Below are positions 34,307 to 46,600 of a stretch of 64,000 bases of DNA, piece after piece. Positions within the stretch are counted from its first letter, which is position 1, and each line of letters starts with the position of its first letter. The translations under genes were made by a program, and so were the position numbers. Source of the stretch: Bilabrum cf. latius (taxonomy: Eukaryota; Bigyra: Bicosoecida; Bigyra; Bicosoecida); the NCBI GenBank assembly GCA_965178125.1, contig OZ237756.1:930001-994000 (forward strand), in the 5' to 3' direction. The notes under the pieces were generated by a model that was not told the DNA's origin, did no database searches, and saw only the letters and a list, made by a program, of their open reading frames with translations.

Positions 34307-37219
34307 ATGCTTAGATCGCTATTACGATGCCGTCCTTCGCTGCTTGGTGCTCGACGGATTCTACAGCCCAGTTCTTTACCTTTCAGAGTTGATTTCAGCA
34401 AGACGAGTGATTCGATCGTTTGCTCCAGATATATGTCTAGCAATCATGGGCTAGAGATGCGACACAATCCGATCGGGGTAGATTATGCGTGCCAGGAAGC
34501 ACAGCGCAGGTGTGCTGAGGCCATAGTACCGGAGCCAATGGATCCATTTCCGGAAGATTCCAATGCAGTTGACTCAAATGCCAACAGTGTGTCGACACAG
34601 CCCGCGGAGGATCCTATTGTCGCCGGCATTGTGAGGGATTCCGATGCTTCGACTTGTGGCCTATCGATCGCGTCAGGCATCTCCGTGGGCGCAGGATGGA
34701 CCGCCATCGACTTGGGCAAGCTAGTGGCATGTAGAACTATACGATTTGGTTTGCTTCGGTTGAGTGGCTCTGCATCATATCCAGCACCCGCACAAGGGGA
34801 GCCGCCAGCATCTCAACGCGCTCTTCCTCACGAAACGGAGCTGAGGGAGGCCGCAAGGCGCATCTACTGGCATAGCGCGGCACACTTGCTGGGTGGCGCT
34901 CTAGTCAAGCTACTCGGGGGAGATAGTAACGAAAGCATTCGGCAGCTGTGGCTGTGTGACGGTCCTGCGCTGGTGTCAGGCGAAGGCGGCTTCTTCTACG
35001 AGTTCTACAGGCCTGCTGTGCAGGAGCTTCCCACCGGGGCTGATGCAGCAGACACACTTGGGACCACCGAGGCGCCGCCGCTGCCTCTTCCTACGAGTAC
35101 CTTACGCCGGCTCGAGCGAGACATGCTCAGCGCCGCCAAGAAGTCCACCAAGGCCGTCAAGAAGCTGGCGCGACTGGGGCACGGCAGCAGCAGCGCCAGC
35201 GAACTTGATACGATCGGCACAGCCCTGGATGTTGATGGTGCTGATCCAAAAGGGCTCGCATGCATCGGTTCCAGGTAGGTAAGCGAAGGTGAGGTGCACG
35301 AGCTGCTTGGGACCGACCCGATCAAGAGGGTAATGGCGGGGGAGATCGCAGCGAAGACGGATGAGCCGCTTACGGTGTACTAGAGCGGGGATTTCACTGA
35401 CCTGTGCAGGGGCCCACATCTACCCTCCATGGGAGGAGCTTTTGGTGCCATCGAGCTGTACAGGGCTGGGGCCAGCTTTGCTGAGTCGTCTGCTAGGCAA
35501 GTGCGGGAGGCCTACGTTATGCTGGGGCGAGCGGCCGAGTGCCCTGCCTAGCCGCAGCTGGAGCGGGTGTACGGCATTGCATTCCCGACTAAGCTGCAGC
35601 TGAAGCGATGGAAGCAGCGCGTGGCGGCAGCCTAGGACCGGGACCACCGCCGGATCGGGCACCGTCAGAAGCTGTGGGCGTTCAGCGAGGAAGCCCCAGG
35701 GTCCCCGTTCTGGCTGCCTGGCGGACAACTCTTGTTCAATACGATCGTGGACTATGTGCGAGGAGTCGTGACGAGAGACGGTTACAGCGAGGTGCAGACC
35801 CCTTAGCTGTACCGCCCCTCGCTATGGAAGGCATCTGGGCACTGGCAGTACTACCAGGAAGACATGTTTGGTGTGGCTGCTGCCCATGAGGTTGCCGAAG
35901 GGTTGGCAGGGGGGCCATTGCCTGACTCCACCACGAGCAGAGCAGACGATAAGGCTAAGCACTCCCATGAAGAAGACCATGGAGATATGTTTGGAATCAA
36001 GCCAATGAACTGTCCTGCTCACTGCAGGATATTCCAGGCATTGGCACCCACCCGGCGTGAAATGCCGCTTCGACTGGCCGAGTTCTCAGCCTTGCATCGA
36101 AACGAGGCATCGGGAGCCTTGTCTGGAATGACCAGAGTGCGACGATTTCATCAGGATGACGGGCACATATTTTGTCGGGATCCCACCGAAGAAAAGGCGG
36201 AATGGGACGCGCGTAGACAAGGCGACGATGTCAGTTCAACGCCAGTGGCTTTCGTGTCCCAGATCGAGCGGGAGGTGCTCGGCTGCCTCAGGCAAGTAGA
36301 GGAAGTGTACACGAAACTCGGATTTAGCACAAGTACGCTCCGATTCAGGCTGGCCACTCGGCCGCACGATGGATCTGTGGGTTCTGATGAGGTTTGGCAC
36401 GAGGCCGAACGAGCACTGATGGTGTCGCTGCGATCCGTGGTACCCTCCATGCTGGGTAAACGGCCAGCTAGTCACGGCGAACCCTTGGATATCGGCTTAG
36501 GGGAGCACCCGCATGACTCGCTGTACGAGGTAGATGACGGTGGTGGTGCATTCTACGGGCCGAAGATTGACGTCGCATTGCGGGACGCGCTTGGGAGAGA
36601 GCATCAGTGCGCTACGATCTAGCTTGACTTCAACTTGCCCAACCGCATGGGGGTGAAGTACCCTGCTTTTTCTGTGCCTAAATCCGAGACGGGTGGACTC
36701 GAGTCCCTGCAGTCGCAATCGGATCCAACGATACGGTCCGAGATGGCTCCGGTGCTGGTGCATCGCGCCATTTTGGGATCGGTGGAAAGAATGCTGGCCA
36801 TCCTGGCAGAGCACCACGGAGGAAAGTGGCCTTTTTGGCTCTCCCCCTATCAGGTTGTTATTTGTGGCGTGGCAGACAGGCATGCGGACGCTTGCCATGC
36901 CCTTGCATCTCGACTGCGGGCTGTAGGTGCATAGGTTCAGTTGGACGTCTCACAGCGCACTGTGGGCAAGCGCGTGCGCAAGGCACTGTTCGAGCAGGCC
37001 GCATGTGTCGTGGCTGTGATAGGAGACGAGGAACTGGAAGGTAGCAGCAGCAGGGATGATGGGCTGGTATCCGTACGGTTTCGCGATCAGAGCGTGGTAG
37101 CAGATCTAGGTGCCCAAGAGGTCGTGAAGGCCGTGAATGACAGGCTTGAGGCTGGGAGAGTGGGTTGGAAGGTGCTGGCGGACTGGGTACAGGCTGGACA
37201 AAGCAGCAGTGTGGCATGA
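34307..37219 (+). CDS. TARS: Threonyl-tRNA synthetase
   Basis: 970 residues, ATG 34307 to TGA 37217-37219. Seven in-frame TAG codons (35276, 35381, 35549, 35633, 35804, 36620 and 36932) are read as Gln. The start is a mitochondrial-type presequence (LRSLLRCRPSLLGARRI). Editing domain: HSAAHLL (about residue 188) and CRGPHL (about 365). Class II core: TP-Q-LY at the codon 35804, SGHWQYYQEDMF, zinc Cys in MNCPAH, HQDDGHIF and VHRAILGSVER; TI-Q-LDFNLP at codon 36620. The anticodon-binding domain is at the C-terminus. About 45 residues are inserted between EDMFG and IKPMNCP, with a duplicated DMFG. It charges tRNA-Thr and hydrolyses Ser-tRNA-Thr. The only ThrRS seen here; dual targeting cannot be judged. 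Confidence 0.93.
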
Positions 37220-37300
37220 ATATACAAGCTAGGTGAATAGAACAAGCAGCACAACTCTACATAATCAATTAGCGTGGGCTTACATCACAGGCCAGCCTCG

Positions 37301-40300
37301 TTACTAGCGCCCGCCGCGTTGTTGGATACCACGCTGCACCCCCCCCTGTTTCAGTTCTCGCATGGGAATTCTTAAAGACCCTGCTGCGCGGCTTTCCGCC
37401 GCGTTGGACTTGCTCTTGGATGAATGGCTTCCCTGGGCTGGCTCGAAGCGCAGAGTTCGCTTCCACGACTGTGGGGACTAGTTGGCTCCGCTGCTCCGAC
37501 CCTCTCGCAGACTGTCTAGCGTGCCTTCCCCGGCAGCGACAAGCATGGCACGAGTTCGTCCCTCCCTGCCTCCTGACGGGGAAAACATGCTGGCGAAGGC
37601 AGACAGTAGATTGCTTGCAAGCGATTGCTTAGACGCAGACCCCGCCCGCTGCACGGGTGTGTGGACAGCGCGATCATGACGAGGAGAGGCTCCAGCGTCA
37701 CGCGAAAGGCGAGACACTTTGCCTCGCAGTTGGGACGTTTGTCGTTTGACAGCAGTTCGGGACTAGAGCAGTGCTGGCGCTATCGGGATGGGGCTGGTGG
37801 TAGGAGCTATCTGCCGGCCCACATGTGCAGCCATCAGAGCAGAAGCAGAAACCGGCTCTGAGCTCGAAGGCCGTTCTGGTTCATCATGACTTGACTCCTG
37901 CCCGGCCTCTAGGTCCTGGAGCTCCTCATTGATCGTTGCAATGCGCTTGGGGCACCTTGACCCGAAAAAGAAGCGCCCAGCAGCGTGCCGCAGGCGGTTG
38001 CATGCGCCCATGTCGATCGCACACACCTGATAGCTTTGACCAACAGCCGCACCGCCCTTTGAAACTGACCAGGTCAGCACATCCTCAAACCATGCATGGC
38101 AAATTGGCATTGTCAGGCTACTATCGCTGTGGCCGGGGCCAAGTGGGTGCAGCCCCGCATACTTGCGAGGACTCGCGAATCCAGCTGCACCTGCTGATTG
38201 GAACCTTGTCCGGATGCCACTTGGACTAATTACAGCGCCGACGCCCTGAAGCTTTCTTGTCCTGGCCACAACCGAAGTTTTAGCAGGTGGAGATACTAGC
38301 TCCGATGGTGTCTGTAAGGCCTTCTTGGTAGAAGCAGGGGTACTGCTGCCCTCCGTGACCCTTGCACCAGAACTGCGCCTCACAACAGAGGACAAACGCG
38401 AGGGTTGGCCAGCTGGCAAGAGAGCAGATGGCCGTCGCCCAGTCGCCTTCGCCGAGGCGTTGGGAAGCTGCAGCGGCGGGAAAAGCTGGGGAGAATCCCT
38501 GGACATGGCTCGCATGTCGGCCGGTGTGATCGGTGAGGACGAGCCATGAGCTCGACCTGACCAGTGAGACCCATGTTCTGATGGATCGGCCGCACCTTTC
38601 GGGCTGCCTGTCCGTACGCCCTTCTCAGCGGCTGCTTCGCGCCGCAAGGCACTTATGATGGGAGACATGCCGGTCGGGCGCACTCCAGTAGTCACAGTGC
38701 GAACTGGGCTGAGCAACCCAGTCGTGCCGTCCTACAGTGCGCCGCCAGCAGCCCCAGCTATGCTGTCTACGACGGCATCTGCAGTTGTACGGCCCGCAGG
38801 GTCAGCTTGGATCTCAACGGCGCCAAACTGGCTAGAGCCTGCAGTGATTTGTACCTCATGCAGACTGCTGGCCAGTGAGAGGTCCGACTGTGGCGCCCTG
38901 CTCCGGCCGCGACCTCCCTGCTTGGAGGAGCCATGCGTGGCAGCCACCAGACCGCACCCCTCAGCCCATGCCCTCTGCGCCTACGGGGCGGGAAGCAGGC
39001 ACCTGGGGCCAATGGACAGCCTCAGCAACTACCGCCCGCTGCACAGCTGCTCGCCTGCCTGCTGGATCACGCCCACTGCTGCAGCGAAGGCTGGGCCCTG
39101 CAAGTCGACGGGGATCCCGCGCTGCGCCCAGCCAGTCACCGCAGCAGGGTCCTGCAAGCTGCACCGAGGCTCAGACTCTTTCATGGATGCCATGCTCGTC
39201 GATGGTAGCACGGGGCCGCGCGATCCAATCGCGTCCCGGACAGCCCTCAGGATGGCTGCCTCCCGGTGGCACAAGACGCCCACAGCCACCTGGAGCAGCA
39301 CGCGAATGCCCGCACCGCCGCACAGGTCGCTCTCGCGGGCAAGTGCCCCAGAGGTGCTGGCCGCCCCGGACATGCCCCAGGTACTTGCAGCAAGAATGCT
39401 GGCATCCCACACGCGCAGAGCCACGGGGGCTGGCATGGCACTCAGGAAGCCGCACAGCAGCCATCGAGGCAGCACCATGGCGAGGGGCAGCTGCACTGCG
39501 TCCAGGACTGCTTTCGCGGCGGGTATGGCCTGGCGACCCATGGCGCTGGTGGCGAACTCTGCCACGCGCAGAGCCGCCAGCCCGGGTGCATGCAGGCCGG
39601 GCCACACCCTGGTGGTCATGGCATGCACCAGCACCATTGCCCGGGGCTCGTCCCCTCCCGTCAGCAGCAGCATAGCGGCGGCCATGAAGTTGAAGGACTA
39701 GACGTACCCGACGGGTCGGTTCAGTGCAGCGAGACCAAGCAGCACCCGACGCAGCGCTGGTCGGTAGTCAGGCCAACTGCCACTGCCAGTGAGTGCATCC
39801 TCCTCCTTCCCACCCGGTTGCTCTATCCTAGGATCGTCGTTTTCTCTGGGACAGAAGCTCGGGTGCTCTCTAAAGGTGCGGGGCACATCCACCTCGATCT
39901 GATGCACCTCCCGAGGACTAAGCAAGAGCTCGCCAGGAGCCTGTGGGAGATCATCCACTTCCAGGTCAGCACGACTGAAGCTGCGAGAGATACTGCCGGG
40001 CGAGTCCTCAGACTTGGCAGCTGCCTCCCCCAGACTGACCAGAGCCTTATACCCAGCAACGCCCCCAATGGCATCAAGCACATCGCTTGCTCCCGTAAGT
40101 TTCATCCAAAGTGCAACGCGAACCGGCTGGGCCGTGCCTTGTTTGCAGTCAGGTACTAGGGGAATCTGGAATGTTGGGAAGCCGTGCTCTGCTACAAGCA
40201 GGGCAAGTTGTGCGGCGTCTAATGAGCTGAGAATTGAAGCGACTATTGTGTCTACTTGGCTAGTGGAGTGAACGGGGTCACTACTACCAGAAGTCTGCGC

Positions 40301-40420
40301 TATAGCAACCTTGCCAAGCACACGGGCCCACGCATACTCAGAATCTCGTTTCTCCTCCTCAAGTTTCGCCCACGCTTCCGCAGGGAGGCCTGAATACGCA
40401 AATCCCAATGAATCTCTCAT
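37301..40420 (-). CDS. TBC-domain Rab GTPase-activating protein
   Basis: About 1,039 residues, ATG 40420 to TAA 37301-37303, with several TAG (Gln) codons, e.g. 39698-39700, 39029-39031, 38981-38983, 38732-38734 and 37763-37765. TBC domain near residues 90-330: PVRVALWMKLTGA, IEVDVPRTFREHPSF (the IxxDxxR arginine-finger motif), and PALRRVLLGLAALNRPVGYV followed by TAG then SFNFMAAAML. The TAG sits exactly at the catalytic glutamine finger of the YxQ motif. The C-terminal 600 residues are Ser/Arg/Pro-rich and disordered apart from one hydrophobic block near 38100. TBC proteins speed GTP hydrolysis by Rabs in membrane traffic. Convergent with ThrRS, 81 bp between stops. Confidence 0.85.
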
Positions 40421-40629
40421 GCTGCGCCACCACGCAAACTTGAATGCTCAGTGGCAACCATTTCAGCGGCAGCAACACCAACGGCTATCAAGCCGTGTGA
40501 CCAGTGGCGACGGTGAGGGTGACATGTGCTGCCATTTAGAGCTCACACAAGAAAACGAGGTGTACAATCCGAAAGTGTGTAATACATCAAATTGAAAGGG
40601 TCCGCTAGGATCGTTTTGGGCTCTCCGTG

Positions 40630-41358
40630 ATGGCAACATGGCAGGATTCGAAGGCAAACCTGGAAGAGTTGGTCGCTCTTCTGAAGGAAGACGATTCAGA
40701 GTAGAAAGCGATAGAGGACCTGACAACGGCAATATCAGATCTAGGGGCTACTTTCGAGACGGGATTTGGCGATGTTCGAACAGCCATACGAGGTAAGGTT
40801 TTGCAGATGCATTCGAGCAATTCCTTTTTTAGGGTAGCCGACCAAACATCAAAGTTTCTGCATCTATTCGTTGCCTTCATTATTATTGCAGCATTAGGTA
40901 GACGTGTTGAGTCTGCAGAGCATGCTGCATCCAACACTGGCGACCTTCGGCTCCTTGACTCTGCAATTCGAGACGAGCAACAACAGCGGGAGAAAGCACT
41001 GCATATACTAAAGGAGATCATGGATGCAAAAGATAGTGCCAAGGATAGAGCTGAATCTCTTCGATAGGCGGCCGCTAGTGCGCACGAGGCCAGCCGGCGC
41101 GCCATCGCGGCTCGTGAAGCTGCCCTTCCCCGCCTCAAGCACTCCATGTCGCTCTTTGCCGCTGCCTCCCACATCCGGTTTGACATCGATGCGCCTGGCG
41201 GGCATATCAAGGGTGTGGTGGCCCCTCCCTCGGGAAGCGAAGGCGCGGGCCCGCTGGCCTTCGATCTGCAGCCCAGCAGCGAGGGACTCTCTGAAGTGGA
41301 TGTGGCGGACCGGCTGTGGGACCTGGTGGGAGCGGCCACTGGTGTGGGCGCCCAGTGA
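40630..41358 (+). CDS. SPC24: Kinetochore protein Spc24
   Basis: 209 residues from ATG 40630 to TGA 41356-41358 after removing an in-frame 99-nt intron (40793-40891, GTAAGG to TTGCAG); TAG (Gln) at 40702-40704 and 41065-41067. A long coiled coil (EQQQREKALHILKEIMDAK and flanks) leads to the C-terminal globular domain: HIRFDIDAPGGHIKGVV then VADRLWDLV, matching the KI-x-DY-x-PG-x-KG and DYLWSLV pattern of Spc24. Length is close to the human protein (197). Part of the Ndc80 complex that binds spindle microtubules. Confidence 0.8.
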
Positions 41359-41510
41359 TCGGGGTGCGATCTGTCTCCAAGCGTTCCCCTGCACCATGCA
41401 TCTGGAGCGGGGCCATCCCTGCCAGTGGGGGAAATGGAGGGCTGGTGGGTATCGCACTAGGCCTGCACGACTGAGGCTGCTTGAGCTGCTTTGCAATGAA
41501 CTGGAATGAA

Positions 41511-42197
41511 TTACAGCCGTACTTTTCGCACAAACATGGAGTACATCGTGTACAGCTGCCACGCCCCCAACCCAATCGTCACGAGAAGTTCAGCGATGCA
41601 GAACCACATGACGCGCTCGTTCGTGCTCTCGGCCGTATTGCGAGACTGCCTCTCCCGCGACCAAAAGTAGCGCTGCTCGTCCTGTATGGCTGACAGCGAC
41701 TCTTGCAGTTTCACAATCTCCTACTCGAGCGGAGTAATGTGCTCATGTGTCGCAATGTCCTGATACAGCTGGTCGCCGACATGGATCGTAAAAGCTAGCT
41801 GTTTCACCTGTTGCGAGGAAATTCTGTTCTCGAAGCATAGTTTGTACAATCCGTCTCCGGTTGCTGTCGATTGAAAGTGCCCCATAGATTTCTTGTCTTG
41901 CTGGACAACTCGCTGACCAGAGGGATCAAACAGCTGCAACCAAGAGGGGAAGAACCACCAATCATGCGTCACGGATTTCCTAACAGCAGGCCAACGGTTG
42001 TAAACAAATCAACTTTTTCTCACCGTCACATCGATATCATGCAGTCCGCCGGAAATAACATCGTAGCTTGCAGCAACCTTATTGTGTGCTTGCACGGGCT
42101 GCAGCACGCACTGTGATCCAGTCGCAGGCACTTCCATCTATATTCCTACGCATTTTCGTACCAATATCAAAATGAGGGACAGTCCTACTATACGCAT
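41511..42197 (-). CDS. p24/TMED family cargo receptor (emp24/gp25L/p24)
   Basis: Exons 42197-42024 and 41933-41511 (90-nt GT-AG intron) give 198 residues ending in TAA; TAG (Gln) at 42138-42140 and 41721-41723. Order: signal peptide (RIVGLSLILIVRKCVGI), GOLD domain with the paired Cys (SQCVLQPV and YKLCFEN), the LE-x-EIVKLQESL coiled coil, and the family signature RERQSRNTAESTNERV before one membrane helix and a short tail ending MFVRKVRL. The tail has basic residues but no clear C-terminal KKxx. p24 proteins cycle between ER and Golgi in COPI/COPII vesicles. Confidence 0.9.
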
Positions 42198-42344
42198 TAT
42201 TTTCTAGTGCCAGCCGAAACGAAAACACAAATTGGCGGAGAGTTGTGACGAGTTGCATAAAGTAACGCGTACTTTGAAAGAATACATCGCGATGGCCCGA
42301 TTCGCGGCGGCTGGATCCCGCTGGCGTCTCCACCTTCTCGTGCG

Positions 42345-43349
42345 ATGGAATACATAGGCTTTGGTTCCTCGCAGAATCCCATTGAAGCTACTCGGAGGAG
42401 GCGCCAAATCTACCTACTTGTCTCCGCATTCAGCTTGGCTCTGATCATTGGGTCTGTGGCAGGTGACAGATGGGTTGCGGGCATCAAGGAAAGGTCTGAC
42501 ATCCAAGCAGAGGATTTGGCAAAGGACTGCCCGGCCTGCTTGTCTGACTATCAGGCTATGGAGGGAACGGAGGAAACGCCACCTTTGACCTTTACTGATC
42601 ACAATGAGTTCAGCTTCGGGCTCTGGGAATACCGCCAACACCGCCTCGTTCGCTATGATGTGTAGGGACAGAGCTTTGAGTTTGAGAGCACATGTTTCAT
42701 CAAAGTTGAGAACATGGAGCGGCTCTGGAACCGGCAGGCGCAGTACTCAGACGATCCTGATGTCCAAAACGCTCCAACCATGAACGCAGAAGACTTTGAG
42801 GACCCCGCTGGCCTCATGGTTGCTACCCTGGCCTTCCAGCTCATCCTGTTTGTCTGGGCTATCCTTCTCGCAATGGGATTTTAGCTGTTCTGCTGCAGCG
42901 GCAGCACCCCCCAGTACGTGGGAGCCTCCCTGCAGGCCCTCACGTGGATCCTGCTCGTTTCGGCAATGGCGAAGTTTAGCAGCGCCAAGGTCGCCTAGAT
43001 CGTGTGCGGCCTCGTAGACCCCGACCAGGCAGTCAAGTGCGGTTACGGTGCCGGGTTCAAGTGCGCCGGGGTGGCCATCATGTTCATGCTGTTCGCCTGC
43101 GTGCTCTCCTTCTGGGCCTTCTCGGACGTGGACTCGGAGGTGAACAGGGCGGCTACCGGAGGGCTGGCCGATGCGGCTGCCGTTGCGGTGGGCGTGGGGG
43201 CAGGAGCGGGGTCATCGGACCCTGCCGCTGCCTACAAGCCCAACCCGTCCGCCTTCAGCGATGACGCAGCAAAGGAGCCGCCGCAGGACGGGGCAGCGAG
43301 CGCTCCCGCGGATAGCGCGGGCGGGGTCGGGTCTTACCAGTCGCTGTGA
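42345..43349 (+). CDS. Four-transmembrane protein, claudin/PMP22-like topology
   Basis: 334 residues, ATG 42345 to TGA 43347-43349, TAG (Gln) at 42663-42665, 42888ish and 42996ish. Helices near IYLLVSAFSLALIIGSVAG, TLAFQLILFVWAILLAMGF, ALTWILLVSAMAKF and VAIMFMLFACVLSFWAF. A large first loop between helices 1 and 2 contains two cysteines (CPAC and later CF). The tail is Ala/Gly/Pro-rich. Topology resembles claudin-like four-TM proteins but I see no diagnostic W-GLW-C-C motif. The start lies 147 bp from that of the divergent p24 gene. Confidence 0.7.
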
Positions 43350-43673
43350 TTGCGACTGCCCACAGATGATGGGATTGGTATTTCATTCGACGGCTCTTCG
43401 GTGGGCTCTCGCGCGGGTCTGCTGGGCCAAAGTTGTCCGAATACCCGGTGCGAGGCCGTCAACTGCAGACTACTCGATCTACGCCAAGATTGAGGGTAGC
43501 GTTGTTTGACAGGGTCCAGATTGCTTATGCATGCTTGTTCAGCTATAGTGTATCGCATCCTCCGTATTTACATGCAACATTTCAAAACCGTCAGGTGGGC
43601 CCCTGGTGATGCGGCGCCGCACGACCAAGTCTCAGGTGGCATAGCGGAAGAGTGCACCGCGCCTCTGATCTGA
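43350..43673. other. Intergenic region between convergent genes
   Basis: Presumed 3' UTRs of the four-TM gene (plus) and the 7TM gene (minus). Nothing else seen. Confidence 0.4.
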
Positions 43674-46600
43674 TCAGCCCTCTGGCTGCTTGGGAGGGCG
43701 CGGGGCTGTCCTTCCCTTCTTGCTGGGGGGTCCGGGCCGCTTGCTGGCCCCGCTGGCAGGCCGGGACACACCCCTGCCACCGGGCGCACCCGACGCTGCC
43801 CGGGGCCTCACCTTGGTGCCTGGCTTGGGCACCTTTGGGCTCGCCTTGGATGCCGGAGGCGCGGAGCCCGACGAACCTTGGGCATGGGTATGGGCGTGGG
43901 CTGCATCTGCGCCAGCCGACACGCTCGCCCTAGTGCCGGGCTTGGGCTTGGGAATGGCCTTGTGGCCTTCGGCGGGGCCCGACTGGCTGCTGCCCGCTGC
44001 TACTGCCGGGGCCGATGGAAGCAGCGCTCCGGGCCAGTGCCTCACGCTTGCTCCGATCAAACCCGCTCGATCGGCCTCCCCTTCGTCGGCCCCTGCTTCT
44101 GTCTTGCCAGACCGCCGCGCCCCGGCTCCACCCCCGATTCCCCCCTCCTAACCGGTCTGATACTGCCTCAGGGGATTCTGCTTCACCCGCAGCTGCGCCC
44201 CCTCCCCGCCCAGAGAGAAGCTGCTGCCGGGCACCTGGCTGCCAACCAGCGATACGCTGGCTCCTTGCGACCCCCTTGCAAGCTGCACCGGGTTCATAGA
44301 TCGGCGCGCGCCCCTCCGTCCCCGACTCAGGGCCCGCCCCCTGCTTAGGCCACCGGACCCCGACCCCGCCATGCGACTCGCTTTGCCACCGGAGACCCGC
44401 ACTCCCAGCGAGGAGGGCCCGGCCTGCACTCCGCCTCGCCTCGCGGCCGCAATCGCTGCCCGCAGCAGCCTGCCTAGCCTCGTGTACGCCTCTGAACCCA
44501 GCAGCACCCGACAAGGGGCCTCCCGCAGCGTGGCTGGGTCAGCCCGCGGGGCAGAGGCGGCGCTCTCCAGTGCGCTTAGCGGGTTCCCCTCCTCCTCCTC
44601 CTCTTCCTCTTCCTCCTCGCCGCCTGCTTCGCCCCTTGCAGCAGCCGCCAGCACCGCCTCCAGCACTGGCACCGCCGCCTCCACTGGGTCTTCACTGGAG
44701 CCATGGACCACTTGTGCAGCCCCCTTCTTTCCATGCGGCTGCTTGCGCTGCACCAGGGTGGGGAGCAGCAGCGGGAAGTAGAACGTACCTCCTTCCTGCT
44801 CCTCCTCATCCAGCACTTCCACCCACACACCGATTCCCGCCCTTGCCTGAGCCGCGTGGGAGACAGGCGGACCACCTGCGGCCTCCAGCAGTGCGCCCGT
44901 TTGTGCTCTCTGCGCCACCAGCGGGTCCTCGATGTGCTAGGCCTGCGACGAGTCCGATGCCGGGCTGGACGAAGCTGCAGCACCTCCACTGGCACCGGAC
45001 ATCTGAGAGAACAATGACCCGAAGTAGCTGTGCACGCGAGACCGCCGCGTCGGCCCCGTGCTGGAGCCGGTCTGTGGTTCACTCCCCTGTGCCCCCGGGC
45101 CAGCATCGGCTCCATCACCGCGCATCAGCTCCCCCTGCTCCAGCGCAGCCAAGTCCACGTCGTTGAGAAGAAGGGCCTCCTCGTCTTCTCCCTCCTCGTC
45201 TGCCTTGGTCTCCTGCTCCTGACCCCTGTCCAAGCCCTTGCCCTTGCACAGGCCCTTGCCTGCGACTTCCACCATCTCCACCGCTCCCGCTGCCCCCGCC
45301 CTCCCCACGCCCTCCTTCGAGTCGGCACCCAGGCCCCCATGCTTGCCCACGCCCCCGGCGCGCTTCCCTGGCGGGCCCTTCCCCGGGGGGTGCTTGCCCA
45401 CAGCACCCGTGCCCTCCAACTGCTCCCGCTTCTGCCTGAGCATGCGCTTCTTCGCGGCGCCTCGCTTGCTTGGGGGCAGCGCCTTGATCTTGGCTTGCTC
45501 GGCCGGAGTCAGAGATACCTCCACGGGGTGCCCTGCCTCGGCTAGGGCCCGGCGCTTGGCCTGCAGCAGCTTCTTCTTGGCCGCCCCTCGCTTGCTGGGG
45601 GGCAGCTTGGCGAGCCTTGCTCTCTCCTCAGGGGTCAGCTGCAGGGGGTCGGCGGTCTACACCTCCTTGCTTTCGCCCGTCCTGCTGCCTGCTCTCTATC
45701 GCCCCCCCGCTCCCGCACCGCCCCCGCCCTGCTCGCCATCGGCCCCCTTTGCCTCCCCCTGCCTCGCCATCACCGCGCACAGGATCGCGATCGAGACTAG
45801 CTCGAACACCTTCTCCAGCACCTTGAGCCAAAACCACAGCCAAGGGTCGTCCTCGCTCGCGTCCTAGAATGCGGTCTGCCGCAGACCAAACACGAGCGCA
45901 AGCAGCAGCAGCACCACCATTTCCCCGATCAGCAGCTGCGTCATGCGCCACGCCTGCTGCGCTCTTCGACCCGCCTGTGCACCTCCCCCACCGATGCTCT
46001 GGATCTTGCAGATTAGCTGACCGCCATAAATGGCGGCGACAATCATGACACCTAGGTAAATCAGGAACGATACCACGCTTGTCACTGTTGCTGGCCAGGA
46101 GGGCTCGCGGATTGCTAGCTCAAAAATAGCATTGAGAGTTCGAACGCTGGAATACACGCCTAAAACGGCGTACAGGACTGGCTTGTATGCATCAATGTTG
46201 CTCCTTTGCGAGATGCTGCTCTAGAGCTCGACCCAGAACAGCACGATGAGCAGGAATGACATCAAGAAGCAGACGTCCTTGATGCACCTCAAGATCTCTT
46301 CGCCGATGCAGCCATTGTATAAGGCCGTGAGGTCAATAAATGACAACGCTCGCACTACAGCTCCTAAGGTAATTGTAGCTAATACCACTGCCCGGTTATT
46401 GTCGCATATATTCACCCGACGGCCTGGAGCTTTGGCTTGCATCTGCCCGTATATCAGGTATGTCCCGTACATGGACCAGACAGCCACAGCTGCGTACCCC
46501 AACCAGAATACTACTTGATACCAAATGTACCCGGGCGATTCTTCGACTTGCCGCTTCGCATTGTCAACCTCACACGCTCCGACGAACTCGGGACCAATCT

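Noticed and set aside
36620-36622. UAG decoded as leucine (as in a known rhizarian) or as pyrrolysine
   Set aside because: Leucine does not fit invariant Gln sites in ThrRS and TBC; pyrrolysine is not known in eukaryotic nuclear genes.
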